A stretch of DNA of 64,000 nt from JAVBWO01 sp036677375 (GTDB taxonomy: Bacteria > Bacillota > Dehalobacteriia > UBA4068 > UBA4997). Where the stretch lies: contig JAVBWO010000028.1 in the NCBI GenBank assembly GCA_036677375.1, forward strand, positions 62,001 to 126,000, given 5' to 3'. Positions 24,252 to 32,518 of this stretch are shown piece by piece (the first letter of the stretch is position 1; every line of letters starts with the position of its first letter). A program made the position numbers and the translations under genes. The notes under the pieces were generated by a model. That model saw only the letters and a program-made list of their open reading frames with translations. It did no database searches and had not been told where the DNA came from.

Positions 24252-25024
24252 GCTTTGGCACCTCCCAGATAAGCTTGCACTACGTTCTCATCGCTGACAA
24301 CTTCCTGGTAAGTTCCCTCCGAGATCTTGGTGCCGGCATTGAATACCACAATCCTTTCCGGGACTTCCCGCATGACCTTCATATCATGTTCAATAATAAT
24401 AATACAAATGTCCTGTATCTTTTCTTTAATTTTGCCGATGTCGTGCATCATCGACATGGTTTCCTCATCATTTAAACCGGCGGTAGGCTCATCTAAAAGC
24501 AATAAAGACGGCTTACCGACCAAGGCCCGGCTGATCTCAATGCGCCGCCGATCAATATGAGGAATATTCTTGGTCAGGTCATAACGCCTATTAACCAGCG
24601 CCGGATTAAAATAAGAAAGCATATCCATCGCTTCCTGCAGATTATCATAAATTTCCTGATTTACTTTTTTAGGACGGAATACCGTATCAAAAAGGTTGCT
24701 TTTCTGTTTTTGATACAAGCCCAGCAAGATGTTATCCGCAACGCTCAGATCCCAGCATAAACGGCTTGATTGATATGTTCTGGCGATACCCATGCGGTAG
24801 ATCTGATAGGGCTTCAGCCTTGTAATTTCCGTGCCGCTTAAAAAGGCTTCCCCTTCCGTGGCCTGATAAATACCGCTAATCAAGTTTAAAAACGTTGTCT
24901 TGCCAGATCCGTTCGGGCCGATAAGCCCTACAATTTCCCTGGACTCAATGGAAAAGTTTACATCTCTAACCGCCCATAAACCGCCAAAATTAATTGATAG
25001 TTTTTTTGTCTCTAAAAGCGCCAT
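24248..25024 (-). CDS. livG: branched-chain amino acid ABC transporter ATPase LivG
   Basis: A 258-residue ATPase of the LivG type. Walker A is GPNGSGKTTF, Walker B is LLLLDEPTAGLNDEE, and the C-terminal FNAGTKISEGTYQEV and NVVQAYLGG are typical of LivG. The signature loop reads IDRRRIEISRALVG rather than the usual LSYGQQRRLEIARAL, so the LSGGQ-like part is degenerate (NIPHIDRRR); this makes it worth a check in structural models. It is first in the operon, 200 bases downstream of the predicted promoter. Confidence 0.9.
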   Translation of the reverse strand: MALLETKKLSINFGGLWAVRDVNFSIESREIVGLIGPNGSGKTTFLNLISGIYQATEGEAFLSGTEITRLKPYQIYRMGIARTYQSSRLCWDLSVADNILLGLYQKQKSNLFDTVFRPKKVNQEIYDNLQEAMDMLSYFNPALVNRRYDLTKNIPHIDRRRIEISRALVGKPSLLLLDEPTAGLNDEETMSMMHDIGKIKEKIQDICIIIIEHDMKVMREVPERIVVFNAGTKISEGTYQEVVSDENVVQAYLGGAKA

Positions 25025-25201
25025 CTTGCAAGCGGCCTCCTCCCGTACACAAAACCCCGCGCAGCTATGAATATGTGCAATCCTTGGCTTTTATGTAACA
25101 ATAGTGCTAATGACAGCAGCTTTTCAGAATACATGTATCCAACTGCTCCAGCCACAAACCTGTAAACTTTGTATTTATCAAGTAGTAAGGCTCCTTGGTT
25201 T

Positions 25202-25257
25202 CACGTTAACACGTTAAAGCGTCCTTTAATTTTACCTTATCCACTTTGTAAAGTAAA
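25202..25257 (-). promoter_or_regulatory. liv-type operon promoter with operator-like repeat
   Basis: Minus-strand TTTACT (25252-25257), 17-bp spacer, TAAAAT (25229-25234). Just downstream, at about +5 to +20, lies a tandem TTAACGTG-TTAACGTG (25202-25217), which also contains the dyad TTAAC-GT-GTTAA; this is a position where a repressor would act. The other parts of the 25025-25432 gap show only the fabK terminator. Confidence 0.5.
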
Positions 25258-25340
25258 GAGTTTTTCGCCAAGAATACTAGTATACAATTACTCCACTTTT
25301 TTGAATTTTCCTTCTTTTCAGACTAAAAAAGAGCAAAAAT

Positions 25341-25398
25341 AATGCCGCGGATTTTGTTCCAGAAAGACAACTTTTTTTCTTCGCAAAAACACGGCATT
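25341..25398 (-). terminator. terminator-like hairpin after fabK
   Basis: AATGCCG / CGGCATT outer stem with an imperfect inner part, followed on the minus strand by ATTTTTGC and T6, about 35 bases past the fabK stop codon. Confidence 0.5.
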
Positions 25399-25432
25399 GG
25401 TTTTGATTTATCGCAGCAATCCTAGCTATTGA

Positions 25433-26380
25433 TCAAGCATGCAAAACAAATTTACTCTCATTTAACAGGTCTTCTGCTTGGGAAACCACATTTAAAATGA
25501 TCTCTTTTGCAGAAGCTTCCTTTTTCACCAATCCTGCAATTTGCCCGGCGCAGAGGCTGCCCATCTGCATATCGTTGCCTTCCACCGCCCGCCGCAAAGA
25601 GCCGGTGGCTAAAACTTCCATTTCCTCAACCGGCGCTCCTCCTTGCTCCAGTTCCAGATATTTCTCGGTAAATTCATTTTTTAAAGAACGCACCGCATGC
25701 TTCGCCCGACGGCCGGTGACAACTGTGTCGCTATCCCCCGAGGCCAGGATGCGGGCTTTGAAATCAACAGATATCTTGCATTCATGCGCTACCAGAAATG
25801 CTGTTCCCATCTGAATCCCTTCGGCTCCCAGAAGGAACGCCGCAGCCATGCCCCGTCCATCCGCAATACCGCCGGCGGCAACTACCGGAATCTTTACCGC
25901 ATCCGCCACCTGAGGCACTAAAGACATGGTGGTGGCTTCACCGATATGACCGCCGGATTCCATACCTTCGGCCACAACTGCATCGACGCCCAGCGCTTCC
26001 ATTTTTAAAGCAATCTTCACCGACGGAATGACCGGAATCACTTTCATCCCGGCTTTTTTCCACATTTCAATATACGGAGCAGGATTGCCGGCGCCGGTCA
26101 CTACCACCTTAATACCGCTGTCCGCTGCCAGCTGCGCCACTTGTGCCACAAAGGGGCTCTGCATCATGATATTGATCCCAAAAGGTTTATCGGTCAAGGT
26201 TTTGGCAAGTTTGATCTCTTTTTGCAAGACCTCTACCGGCGCCTGCCCAGCACCGATGATACCCAAACCGCCTCCGTTGCTGACTGCCGCGGCCAGACGG
26301 CCATCGGCTACCCAAGCCATGCCGCCTTGAAATACCGGGTATTGAATGTTCAGTAATTGACAAATCTTATTTTGTGCCAT
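25433..26380 (-). CDS. fabK: FMN-dependent enoyl-ACP reductase II / nitronate monooxygenase family
   Basis: A 315-residue TIM-barrel flavoprotein. YPVFQGGMAWVADGRLAAAV at the N-terminus, EGMESGGHIGEATTM in the middle and PVVAAGGIADGRG are the FabK motifs; the histidine in GGHIG is the catalytic-site residue in FabK. FabK reduces trans-2-enoyl-ACP in fatty-acid elongation with FMN and NAD(P)H. The closely related nitronate monooxygenases cannot be fully excluded, but GGHIGEATT favours FabK. The start is ATG at 26380 with AGAGGT upstream; an extension to 26455 adds atypical residues. It stands alone here, away from a fab cluster, 100 bases after serS. Confidence 0.82.
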   Translation of the reverse strand: MAQNKICQLLNIQYPVFQGGMAWVADGRLAAAVSNGGGLGIIGAGQAPVEVLQKEIKLAKTLTDKPFGINIMMQSPFVAQVAQLAADSGIKVVVTGAGNPAPYIEMWKKAGMKVIPVIPSVKIALKMEALGVDAVVAEGMESGGHIGEATTMSLVPQVADAVKIPVVAAGGIADGRGMAAAFLLGAEGIQMGTAFLVAHECKISVDFKARILASGDSDTVVTGRRAKHAVRSLKNEFTEKYLELEQGGAPVEEMEVLATGSLRRAVEGNDMQMGSLCAGQIAGLVKKEASAKEIILNVVSQAEDLLNESKFVLHA

Positions 26381-26479
26381 GGTACAACCTCTTTCTTTTA
26401 TACGATTAAAATCCATGGTGAAATGGAGAAATGGAGAGCTGGGCGGAACCAACATAACGTCCAGCGCGTTGCTTTCTTT

Positions 26480-27751
26480 TTATTTGCCGATATATTCCAC
26501 GCCGCCCATATAAGGCAATAATGCCTCCGGCACCTTTACGCTGCCGTCAGGCTGCTGGTAATTCTCTAAGATAGCGGCTACCGTCCTGCCCACCGCTACG
26601 CCGGAGCCGTTCAAAGTATGAACAAATTCCGGTTTGGCCTTAGGCTCCCGGCGGAAACGGATACTAGCCCGGCGGGCCTGAAAATCCTCAAAATTGCTGC
26701 AGGAAGAAATCTCACGATAACCGCCGAAAGCGGGCATCCAGACTTCCAGGTCATAGGTCTTGGCGGAGCTGAAGCCCAGATCACCGCCGCAAAGAGCCAC
26801 CACGCGATAGGGCAGGCCCAAGCCTTGCAGCACCGCTTCCGCATTGGCGGTCAGCTTCTCCAGTTCGTCATAGCTTTCCTCCGGCAAAGTGAATTTTACC
26901 AGCTCTACTTTGTTGAATTGGTGCATACGGATCAAGCCGCGGGTATCTCTTCCCGCCGCGCCGGCTTCCGCACGGAAACAGGCGGAATAAGCGGCATAAT
27001 AAATAGGCAACGCTTCCCCGTCCAAAATCTCGTCTCTGTGCAGGTTGGTCACCGGCACCTCCGCCGTGGGGATCAGATAGTAATCCGTACCGTCCACATG
27101 AAACATATCCTCGGCAAACTTGGGCAATTGCCCCGTTCCCAGCATGCTGGCACTATTCACCATAAAAGGCGGAAAAATCTCCCGGTAACCATGTTTCCCG
27201 GTGTGCATATCCAAAAAATAGTTAATGACGGCTCTTTCCAAACGAGCCCCTAACCCCTTGTAAACGGTAAAGCGGGCGCCGGAAATTTTAACGCCCCTTG
27301 CAAAATCTAAAATATCCAGTTCTTCGCCGATATCCCAGTGGGCTTTGGGCGCTGCCGGAGAAACCGGTTCTCCCCAGCGGCGGATCTCCACATTGCTTTC
27401 ATCGCTTAATCCTTCCGGCACGCTTTCGTGGGGCAGATTGGGGATTCGCATGATTTCCTGACTTAGATTCTCCTCAACTTCTTTTAAGCGGCTATCCAAA
27501 ACGGCGATCTCGTCTCCCAGATGGCGCATTTCGGCCATGATCTCCACGGCGTCTTCTCCGGCTTGTTTTTTCCTGCCGATCTCTTTGGAAGCGGTATTGC
27601 GCCGCGCTTTCATCTCCTCCACCTGAACCAGGATACTTTTCCGCTCTTTGTCCAGTTGGCAAAAATGATCCAATGAAATCTTGGGACCTCTTTTGGCCAA
27701 GGCAGCTGCTACTTTTTCCGGATTGGCGCTGACCATTTTGATATCCAGCAT
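26480..27751 (-). CDS. serS: seryl-tRNA synthetase
   Basis: A 423-residue class II aminoacyl-tRNA synthetase of normal length. The N-terminal coiled-coil arm (about residues 30-105) contacts the long variable arm of tRNA-Ser. Motif 2 reads CFRAEAGAAGRDTRGLIRMH, followed by QFNKVELVKF, and motif 3 lies around GSGVAVGRTVAAILEN. AGAGGT precedes the ATG. No T-box sequence fits in the short leader. The two tRNA-Ser genes lie 7 kb away, and a class V aminotransferase acting on serine, alanine or glyoxylate lies just upstream. Confidence 0.97.
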   Translation of the reverse strand: MLDIKMVSANPEKVAAALAKRGPKISLDHFCQLDKERKSILVQVEEMKARRNTASKEIGRKKQAGEDAVEIMAEMRHLGDEIAVLDSRLKEVEENLSQEIMRIPNLPHESVPEGLSDESNVEIRRWGEPVSPAAPKAHWDIGEELDILDFARGVKISGARFTVYKGLGARLERAVINYFLDMHTGKHGYREIFPPFMVNSASMLGTGQLPKFAEDMFHVDGTDYYLIPTAEVPVTNLHRDEILDGEALPIYYAAYSACFRAEAGAAGRDTRGLIRMHQFNKVELVKFTLPEESYDELEKLTANAEAVLQGLGLPYRVVALCGGDLGFSSAKTYDLEVWMPAFGGYREISSCSNFEDFQARRASIRFRREPKAKPEFVHTLNGSGVAVGRTVAAILENYQQPDGSVKVPEALLPYMGGVEYIGK

Positions 27752-27849
27752 GGCATGTACCTCTTTTGTTTTATTAGTTTTTTGTTACTTTCTCCTAAAA
27801 TTGAAGTAGTATTCGCTTTTTAGCTTATATTTTCCTTCCCTATCACAAT

Positions 27850-27883
27850 AAAAAGGCGGTCAAGTGATACTGACCGCCTTTTT
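27850..27883 (-). terminator. terminator between aminotransferase and serS
   Basis: Perfect 13-bp stem (AAAAAGGCGGTCA and complement) with an 8-base loop and T-runs on both sides. Confidence 0.9.
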
Positions 27884-27910
27884 GATTCACTGCTATCTTT
27901 TGTAAAGAAA

Positions 27911-29062
27911 CTATTTGCTTACTTTGGCTTTGATGGCTTCCTGGCAAACGCGGACGCCGGTACCCAATTCCACGGGATAGCCCAACTCTTGTAAGGTCAG
28001 TTCCAAAGCGGCAATGCAGGAGAGAAGATCCATGTCTTCCACATAGCCCAAGTGGCCGATACGAAATACGGTGGATTTAAATTTCGCTTGGCCGCCGGCA
28101 ATGGTAATACCGTATTTATCCCGCAAGGTGGTGCGGATCTTAACGGGATCAATGCCTTCAGGCGCATAAATAGCGGTAACGGCGGGAGATGCGCAGGAAT
28201 CCTCGGCAACCAGCTTTAAACCCAAAGCGCGGCAGGCGCTCCGGATCATGTCGCGGCGGAAATAGTGAGTGGCGATGATATTATCAACGCCTTCTTTATT
28301 GATCATTTTCAGCGCTTCGATGACACAGAAAACGGTGCTGACAGCGGGAGTATACGGGGTTTGCCCATCAGCCAGGTTTTTGCGAGCGGAAAGCAGGTCA
28401 AAATAGAATTTATGGTTTTTGTTGGCTTCGGCGGCTGCCCAAGCTCTTTCATTAGCGCTAATGAAAGCCAATCCGGGAGGAGCCATAAAAGCTTTTTGAG
28501 AGCCGGCTACAACAACATCAAGGTTCCATTCGTCCATGCGCAGATCCCCGGCGGCCATACCGCTGATGGAGTCAACGATGAGCAAGGCAGGGTGATTGCC
28601 GCGCGCTTCGGAAATGGCTTTGACATCGTTTAAAACACCGGTGGAAGTTTCGTTATGCTGTACCATAACGGCTTTGATTTCATGGTTTACATCCTTGTCC
28701 AAGTGTTCTTTGATCACTTTAGGATCAACGCAGTTGCCCCAGCCGAAATCAATGAAATCCACTTCGATTTCAAATCTTTCGCAAATCTTTTTAAAACGTT
28801 CGCCAAAGTTACCGATGGAACCGACCAAAACCTTTTCTCCGGGGCTAACGAAATTCACCACAGCGGCTTCCAAACCGCCGGAACCGGAAGAGGTTAAGGT
28901 GATGACATCATTTTGGGTTTTAAATACTTTTTTGATATCTTCGGACATTTCCTTAAACATAACTTTGAAGCCAGCACCACGGTGATTGACCATGGGAGCG
29001 GCGCCTGCCATCAAGATATTATGCGGAATTGCTGTTGGTCCGGGTAATAAAAAAGCACCCAT
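27911..29062 (-). CDS. class V aminotransferase (alanine/serine-glyoxylate type)
   Basis: A 383-residue PLP-dependent aminotransferase of the alanine-glyoxylate/serine-glyoxylate family. The start is FLLPGPTAIPHNILMAGAAP, NHRGAGFKVMFKEM contacts substrate, and the PLP lysine lies in VVAGSQKAFMAPPGLAF. It interconverts alanine or serine with glyoxylate/pyruvate, giving glycine or hydroxypyruvate. The start is ATG at 29062, nine bases after GGAGG; the ATG nine codons earlier is unlikely. Preceding it is a leader of about 118 bases with a terminator-like hairpin, which suggests control by attenuation. The link to serS downstream and to the glycine-decarboxylase-like genes elsewhere is suggestive only. 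Confidence 0.85.
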   Translation of the reverse strand: MGAFLLPGPTAIPHNILMAGAAPMVNHRGAGFKVMFKEMSEDIKKVFKTQNDVITLTSSGSGGLEAAVVNFVSPGEKVLVGSIGNFGERFKKICERFEIEVDFIDFGWGNCVDPKVIKEHLDKDVNHEIKAVMVQHNETSTGVLNDVKAISEARGNHPALLIVDSISGMAAGDLRMDEWNLDVVVAGSQKAFMAPPGLAFISANERAWAAAEANKNHKFYFDLLSARKNLADGQTPYTPAVSTVFCVIEALKMINKEGVDNIIATHYFRRDMIRSACRALGLKLVAEDSCASPAVTAIYAPEGIDPVKIRTTLRDKYGITIAGGQAKFKSTVFRIGHLGYVEDMDLLSCIAALELTLQELGYPVELGTGVRVCQEAIKAKVSK

Positions 29063-29132
29063 TGGAAAAAACCTCCTTTTGTTATGCATCCTTATATTCT
29101 ACCCCATTTACATGGGCTGTAGTAAAAAGACC

Positions 29133-29151
29133 GCCGGGACGGGATCCCGGC
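29133..29151 (-). terminator. attenuator-like hairpin in aminotransferase leader
   Basis: On the minus strand, GCCGGGA-TCCCG-TCCCGGC forms a 7-bp GC stem, followed by GGTCTTTTTAC, 71 bases before the start codon and downstream of the promoter. It is therefore a terminator inside the leader. No known riboswitch or T-box element is recognised. Confidence 0.6.
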
Positions 29152-29186
29152 AAGAGTTTTGACTACAACAAATCGTAGCTAATCAC

Positions 29187-29216
29187 ATTATACAACATAA
29201 GGTCTGTTTTATTCAA
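29187..29216 (-). promoter_or_regulatory. promoter of aminotransferase gene
   Basis: Minus-strand TTGAAT (29211-29216), 18-bp spacer, TATAAT (29187-29192). Confidence 0.7.
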
Positions 29217-29274
29217 GAGGGTTTTATAAAATCTTTGTGTATTTTTATCCATACAAAAACAATCTTTATAATAT

Positions 29275-29303
29275 TTGACATATTTCCCATCAGCACCTAA
29301 AAT
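29275..29303 (+). promoter_or_regulatory. promoter of larE-larC-HAD operon
   Basis: TTGACA (29275-29280), 17-bp spacer, TAAAAT (29298-29303), 20 bases before the larE start. It is divergent from the aminotransferase promoter. Confidence 0.75.
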
Positions 29304-29323
29304 AGGATCAGGGGGTATTTTCT

Positions 29324-30181
29324 ATGATTAAAACAGACAGAAGTATGCAGTGCTTATCAATAAATATTAAAGAAAAATTTAAAATATTGCAAACATTTTT
29401 ATTGCATAATGCTCCTGTCGCCGTGGCCTTTTCGGGAGGCGTGGATTCAAGCCTTCTTTTGGCCGCCGCTGCCGATATCGCCCCTGCCGGTACTTATGCG
29501 ATCACTTGTTTTACACCTTTACATCGTAAAGAAGAAATTGCCCATACCGTTCGCCTTGCTGAAAGCAGAAGTATTCCCCATACCGTTTTAGAATGCGATC
29601 CTTTGTCGGAACCGCTCATTGCGGCGAACCAGCCTGACCGCTGCTATCATTGCAAAAAGTTTTTATATACCAAAATGAACGATTGGGCAACGGCAAACGG
29701 CAAGCCCACTTTATTGGACGGCAATCATTCAGACGATCTCACACACTACCGTCCCGGCTTGCAGGCCCTAAAGGAATTGGGCGTCACTTCCCCTTTAGCA
29801 GCGGCCGGTTTGAAAAAAGAAGAGATCCGGGCTTTGGCCAAAGTCCTTGACCTTCCCAATTGGCAAGCGCCGTCACGCCCTTGTTTGGCAACGCGCATTC
29901 CCTACGGGACAACCCTGGACGGCTCGGTTTTGGCGAAGCTGGGCCAAGGAGAGGCGGATCTTCTTTCCCTGGGCTTTTCCGATTGCAGGCTCAGGCTCCA
30001 CGGCGATATCCTGCGGCTGGAATTGCCACAGGAAGATATGGGAAGGCTCATGCCGCTGAAAGAAAGGATTTTAGATCTTCTCAAGCCGTTGGGGTTTCCT
30101 TATATTACTTTAGATATGGCAGGCTTAACAAGCGGCAGTATGGATCAAAAGCTCAATCTAACAAATGGGAGGTTCTTATGA
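29324..30181 (+). CDS. larE: LarE, ATP-dependent sulfur transferase for nickel-pincer cofactor
   Basis: A 285-residue PP-loop enzyme. SGGVDSS at residues 37-43 is the ATP-pyrophosphatase loop. The PSRPCLATRIPYG motif carries the conserved Cys that donates sulfur in LarE; a CYHC pair near residue 108 could with it bind an iron-sulfur cluster, as proposed for three-Cys LarE proteins (inference). LarE inserts sulfur into the pyridinium precursor of the nickel-pincer nucleotide cofactor of lactate racemase and relatives. GGGGG precedes the ATG by eight bases. The stop overlaps the larC start by four bases. No larA or larB is in the window. Confidence 0.92.
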   Translation: MIKTDRSMQCLSINIKEKFKILQTFLLHNAPVAVAFSGGVDSSLLLAAAADIAPAGTYAITCFTPLHRKEEIAHTVRLAESRSIPHTVLECDPLSEPLIAANQPDRCYHCKKFLYTKMNDWATANGKPTLLDGNHSDDLTHYRPGLQALKELGVTSPLAAAGLKKEEIRALAKVLDLPNWQAPSRPCLATRIPYGTTLDGSVLAKLGQGEADLLSLGFSDCRLRLHGDILRLELPQEDMGRLMPLKERILDLLKPLGFPYITLDMAGLTSGSMDQKLNLTNGRFL

Positions 30182-31359
30182 CCAAAAGAATTCTTTGGTT
30201 CCAATGTAATGCAGGCATCAGCGGCGATATGGCTTTGGGAGCTTTACTGGATGCGGGCGCACCCCAGGATACCCTTCAGACCTGGCTTGCCTCATTAAAA
30301 ATACCCGCTTCACTGACTTGCACCGAAACTACAAAAAACGGATTAGCTGCGAAACAGGCACTTGTGACCTGCGGTCAGGAACAGGCTCACCGCCATCTTT
30401 CGCAAATTGAGGCGATTATTGACGGTGCGGCCCTTCTGCCCGAAGAAGTAAAAGACCGGTCAAAACAGGTCTTTCGCCGTTTGGCGGCAGCGGAAGCAGC
30501 TGTACACGGCATTGACGCGGAATCTGTGCATTTTCATGAAGTAGGCGCGGCAGATGCCATCTTTGATATCTGCGGTACCGTCGCCGCTCTCTTTCTTTTA
30601 AAAGTAGATGCAATTTTCTTTTCTCCGCTGCCTGTCAGCAAAGGTTTCGTGGATTGCGCCCACGGCCGCTTGCCGGTGCCTGCTCCCGCCGCCGCACGGC
30701 TCATGGAAGGCATGGAACTCTTTCCATTGGATACGGAAGGAGAAACCGTAACGCCTACCGGCGCGGCCATCTTAGCCACACTGGGGCAATGCCGTCGCAT
30801 CTGCCCGCCTATGCGGCTTATTAAAATAGGCTGCGGCGCCGGCACTAAGGATTTTCCTCATGCCAATATCCTGCGGGTCTTTCTTGGCGAAACCAGTGAA
30901 CATACTCCAAAAGAACAAGTAACCGTCATTACCACCACTTTGGATGACTGTAATCCGGAAATTTTGGGCACGTTATGGGAGAGGATCTTTGAGGCCGGGG
31001 CTTTGGATCTCTATTACGCTCCTGTCTATATGAAAAAAGGCCGTCCCGCCATAGAAATCACACTCCTCGCGCCTACAGACGCCGGAGAAAAAATAGCTGC
31101 TTTGCTCTTTTCGGAAACCAGCACCTTAGGTTTACGCATCCGGGTAGAGGAAAGGCTGGTATTGGAACGCCGCCACATTGCCGTGGATACGCCATGGGGC
31201 AAGGTGGCCGTCAAAATCGCCGGCAATACCATTGCGCCGGAATTTGAGAGCTGCAATCGGGCGGCTTTGTCGGGACGGGTGCCCTTAAAAACCGTTTATA
31301 CCACAGCATTGGCCGCCGCTTGGCAAAAACTTTCCGTAGAAGGGGAATACCATGATTGA
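30178..31359 (+). CDS. larC: LarC, nickel insertion protein for nickel-pincer cofactor
   Basis: A 393-residue CTP-dependent cyclometallase that inserts nickel into the cofactor made by LarB and LarE. Family motifs: FQCNAGISGDMALGALLDAG at the N-terminus, HFHEVGAADAIFDI near residue 120, CAHGRLPVPAPAAARL, and in the C-terminal domain TTLDDCNPEILGTLWERIF with YMKKGRPAIEITLLA. In Lactobacillus plantarum the gene is split by a programmed frameshift; here it is one uninterrupted frame. The start is ATG at 30178, with GGGAGG upstream, overlapping the larE stop. It overlaps the HAD gene by eight bases. Confidence 0.92.
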   Translation: MTKRILWFQCNAGISGDMALGALLDAGAPQDTLQTWLASLKIPASLTCTETTKNGLAAKQALVTCGQEQAHRHLSQIEAIIDGAALLPEEVKDRSKQVFRRLAAAEAAVHGIDAESVHFHEVGAADAIFDICGTVAALFLLKVDAIFFSPLPVSKGFVDCAHGRLPVPAPAAARLMEGMELFPLDTEGETVTPTGAAILATLGQCRRICPPMRLIKIGCGAGTKDFPHANILRVFLGETSEHTPKEQVTVITTTLDDCNPEILGTLWERIFEAGALDLYYAPVYMKKGRPAIEITLLAPTDAGEKIAALLFSETSTLGLRIRVEERLVLERRHIAVDTPWGKVAVKIAGNTIAPEFESCNRAALSGRVPLKTVYTTALAAAWQKLSVEGEYHD

Positions 31360-32002
31360 CACTTTTTTATTTGATTTAGACGGTACATTGACAGACTCCG
31401 TGCCGTTGATTTTGACCTGCGCCAAACTGACCCATCAGGAACTGAACATCCCCTGGGATGAAGCAAAAATGAAGAACCTGATCGGCGTTCCTTTGCTGGA
31501 AACAGGTGAGATTCTGGCGGGCCAAGGAAAAGGAAAAACGTTTTTTGACACCTACCAGCGGCATTACGCCGCCATTCACGACACCATGTGTAAATCTTTT
31601 CCCGGCATCGAAGCTATGCTGCGGGACTTGGCAGAACACGGCGCTTCCATGGCCATTGTCACCTCGCGGCGCCGCTGGGGTACGGAAAAGAGCTTGGAAT
31701 ATATGAACTATACCCAATATTTCCAAACCAATATCTGTGCCGAAGATTGCAAAACACACAAACCGGAAGCAGGACCGGCCCTCCTGGCTTTGTCGGCCTT
31801 GAGAAAAAACCCGAAAAATGCCGTTTTCATCGGGGACACCTTTTATGATATCCGCTGTGCCAAAAATGCCGGCTGTTTCTCCGCCGCCGTGACCTGGGGT
31901 GCCGGCGAAAGGAATCAATTGGTCGCGGAAGCGCCCGATTTTTTAGCTGATCGTGTGGACCAACTACATCACTGGCTTTTCAAACAATTACGCGGTTTTT
32001 AA
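31352..32002 (+). CDS. HAD-superfamily phosphatase (phosphoglycolate phosphatase-like)
   Basis: A 216-residue HAD hydrolase, subfamily IA. Motif I is FDLDGTLTDS with the nucleophile Asp10, motif II is AIVTSRRR, the conserved Lys lies in CKTHKPEAGP, and motif IV is VFIGDTFYDIRCAKNAG. A small helical cap lies at about residues 18-85. It resembles PpaX/Gph, but the substrate cannot be read. It is the third gene of the larE-larC operon, overlapping larC by eight bases. Confidence 0.85.
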   Translation: MIDTFLFDLDGTLTDSVPLILTCAKLTHQELNIPWDEAKMKNLIGVPLLETGEILAGQGKGKTFFDTYQRHYAAIHDTMCKSFPGIEAMLRDLAEHGASMAIVTSRRRWGTEKSLEYMNYTQYFQTNICAEDCKTHKPEAGPALLALSALRKNPKNAVFIGDTFYDIRCAKNAGCFSAAVTWGAGERNQLVAEAPDFLADRVDQLHHWLFKQLRGF

Positions 32003-32029
32003 GATCACTGGAACAAATATAATATGAAG

Positions 32030-32080
32030 AAATCAACAGAAGCCCTCCTGTGATAAACACAGGAGGGCTTCTGTTGATTT
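32030..32080 (+). terminator. terminator of larE-larC-HAD operon
   Basis: A 23-bp perfect stem around a 5-base loop, followed by T-rich sequence, 28 bases past the HAD stop. The rest of 32081-32460 has no gene I can support. Confidence 0.9.
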
Positions 32081-32463
32081 CCTTTCAGATCTATAGATAC
32101 CGTAATATACGATACTAAGACAAAACTACCAATAGATCGGCGGAATTCATATCACTTACCGTTGCTTAAAATACAAAACAACGAAAGAAATTAAAGGGAT
32201 ACAACGGTTTCAGGAGCAAGCAGGGTTGACGTTTCTCCCAATCAGCCATCAGAGTTTGCATTGAAGGAAGCATTAACGCTAATATATGCACTCCCCCGGC
32301 TGCCCTAAAGCTTGGAATCCATGAAGCGATCACCACATTTTTTAAAGTAGCTGCAACCCGTTATCCTTCCGTTACAATTAATAAAAGAAGCATGTATTGG
32401 ATCTGGTCTTGGAGCAAACATCGCTATAGCTGAGGTACAGTAACAGTTTTCCCCTCTTCTGAA

Positions 32464-32493
32464 TATACTATTATCAGACAAGCACGGCTTGTC
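32464..32493 (+). promoter_or_regulatory. -10-like box and palindrome before Cys-rich gene
   Basis: TATACT (32464-32469) is followed by the dyad GACAAGC-ACG-GCTTGTC (32477-32493) at the expected transcription start, just upstream of the ribosome-binding site. No good -35 box is seen, which would fit an alternative sigma factor or an activated promoter. Confidence 0.35.
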
Positions 32494-32518
32494 AAATAAG
32501 AAAAGGAGAGGATTCATT

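Noticed and set aside
27752..27850. T-box leader before serS
   Set aside because: The leader is under 100 bases and has no T-box motif or specifier structure.
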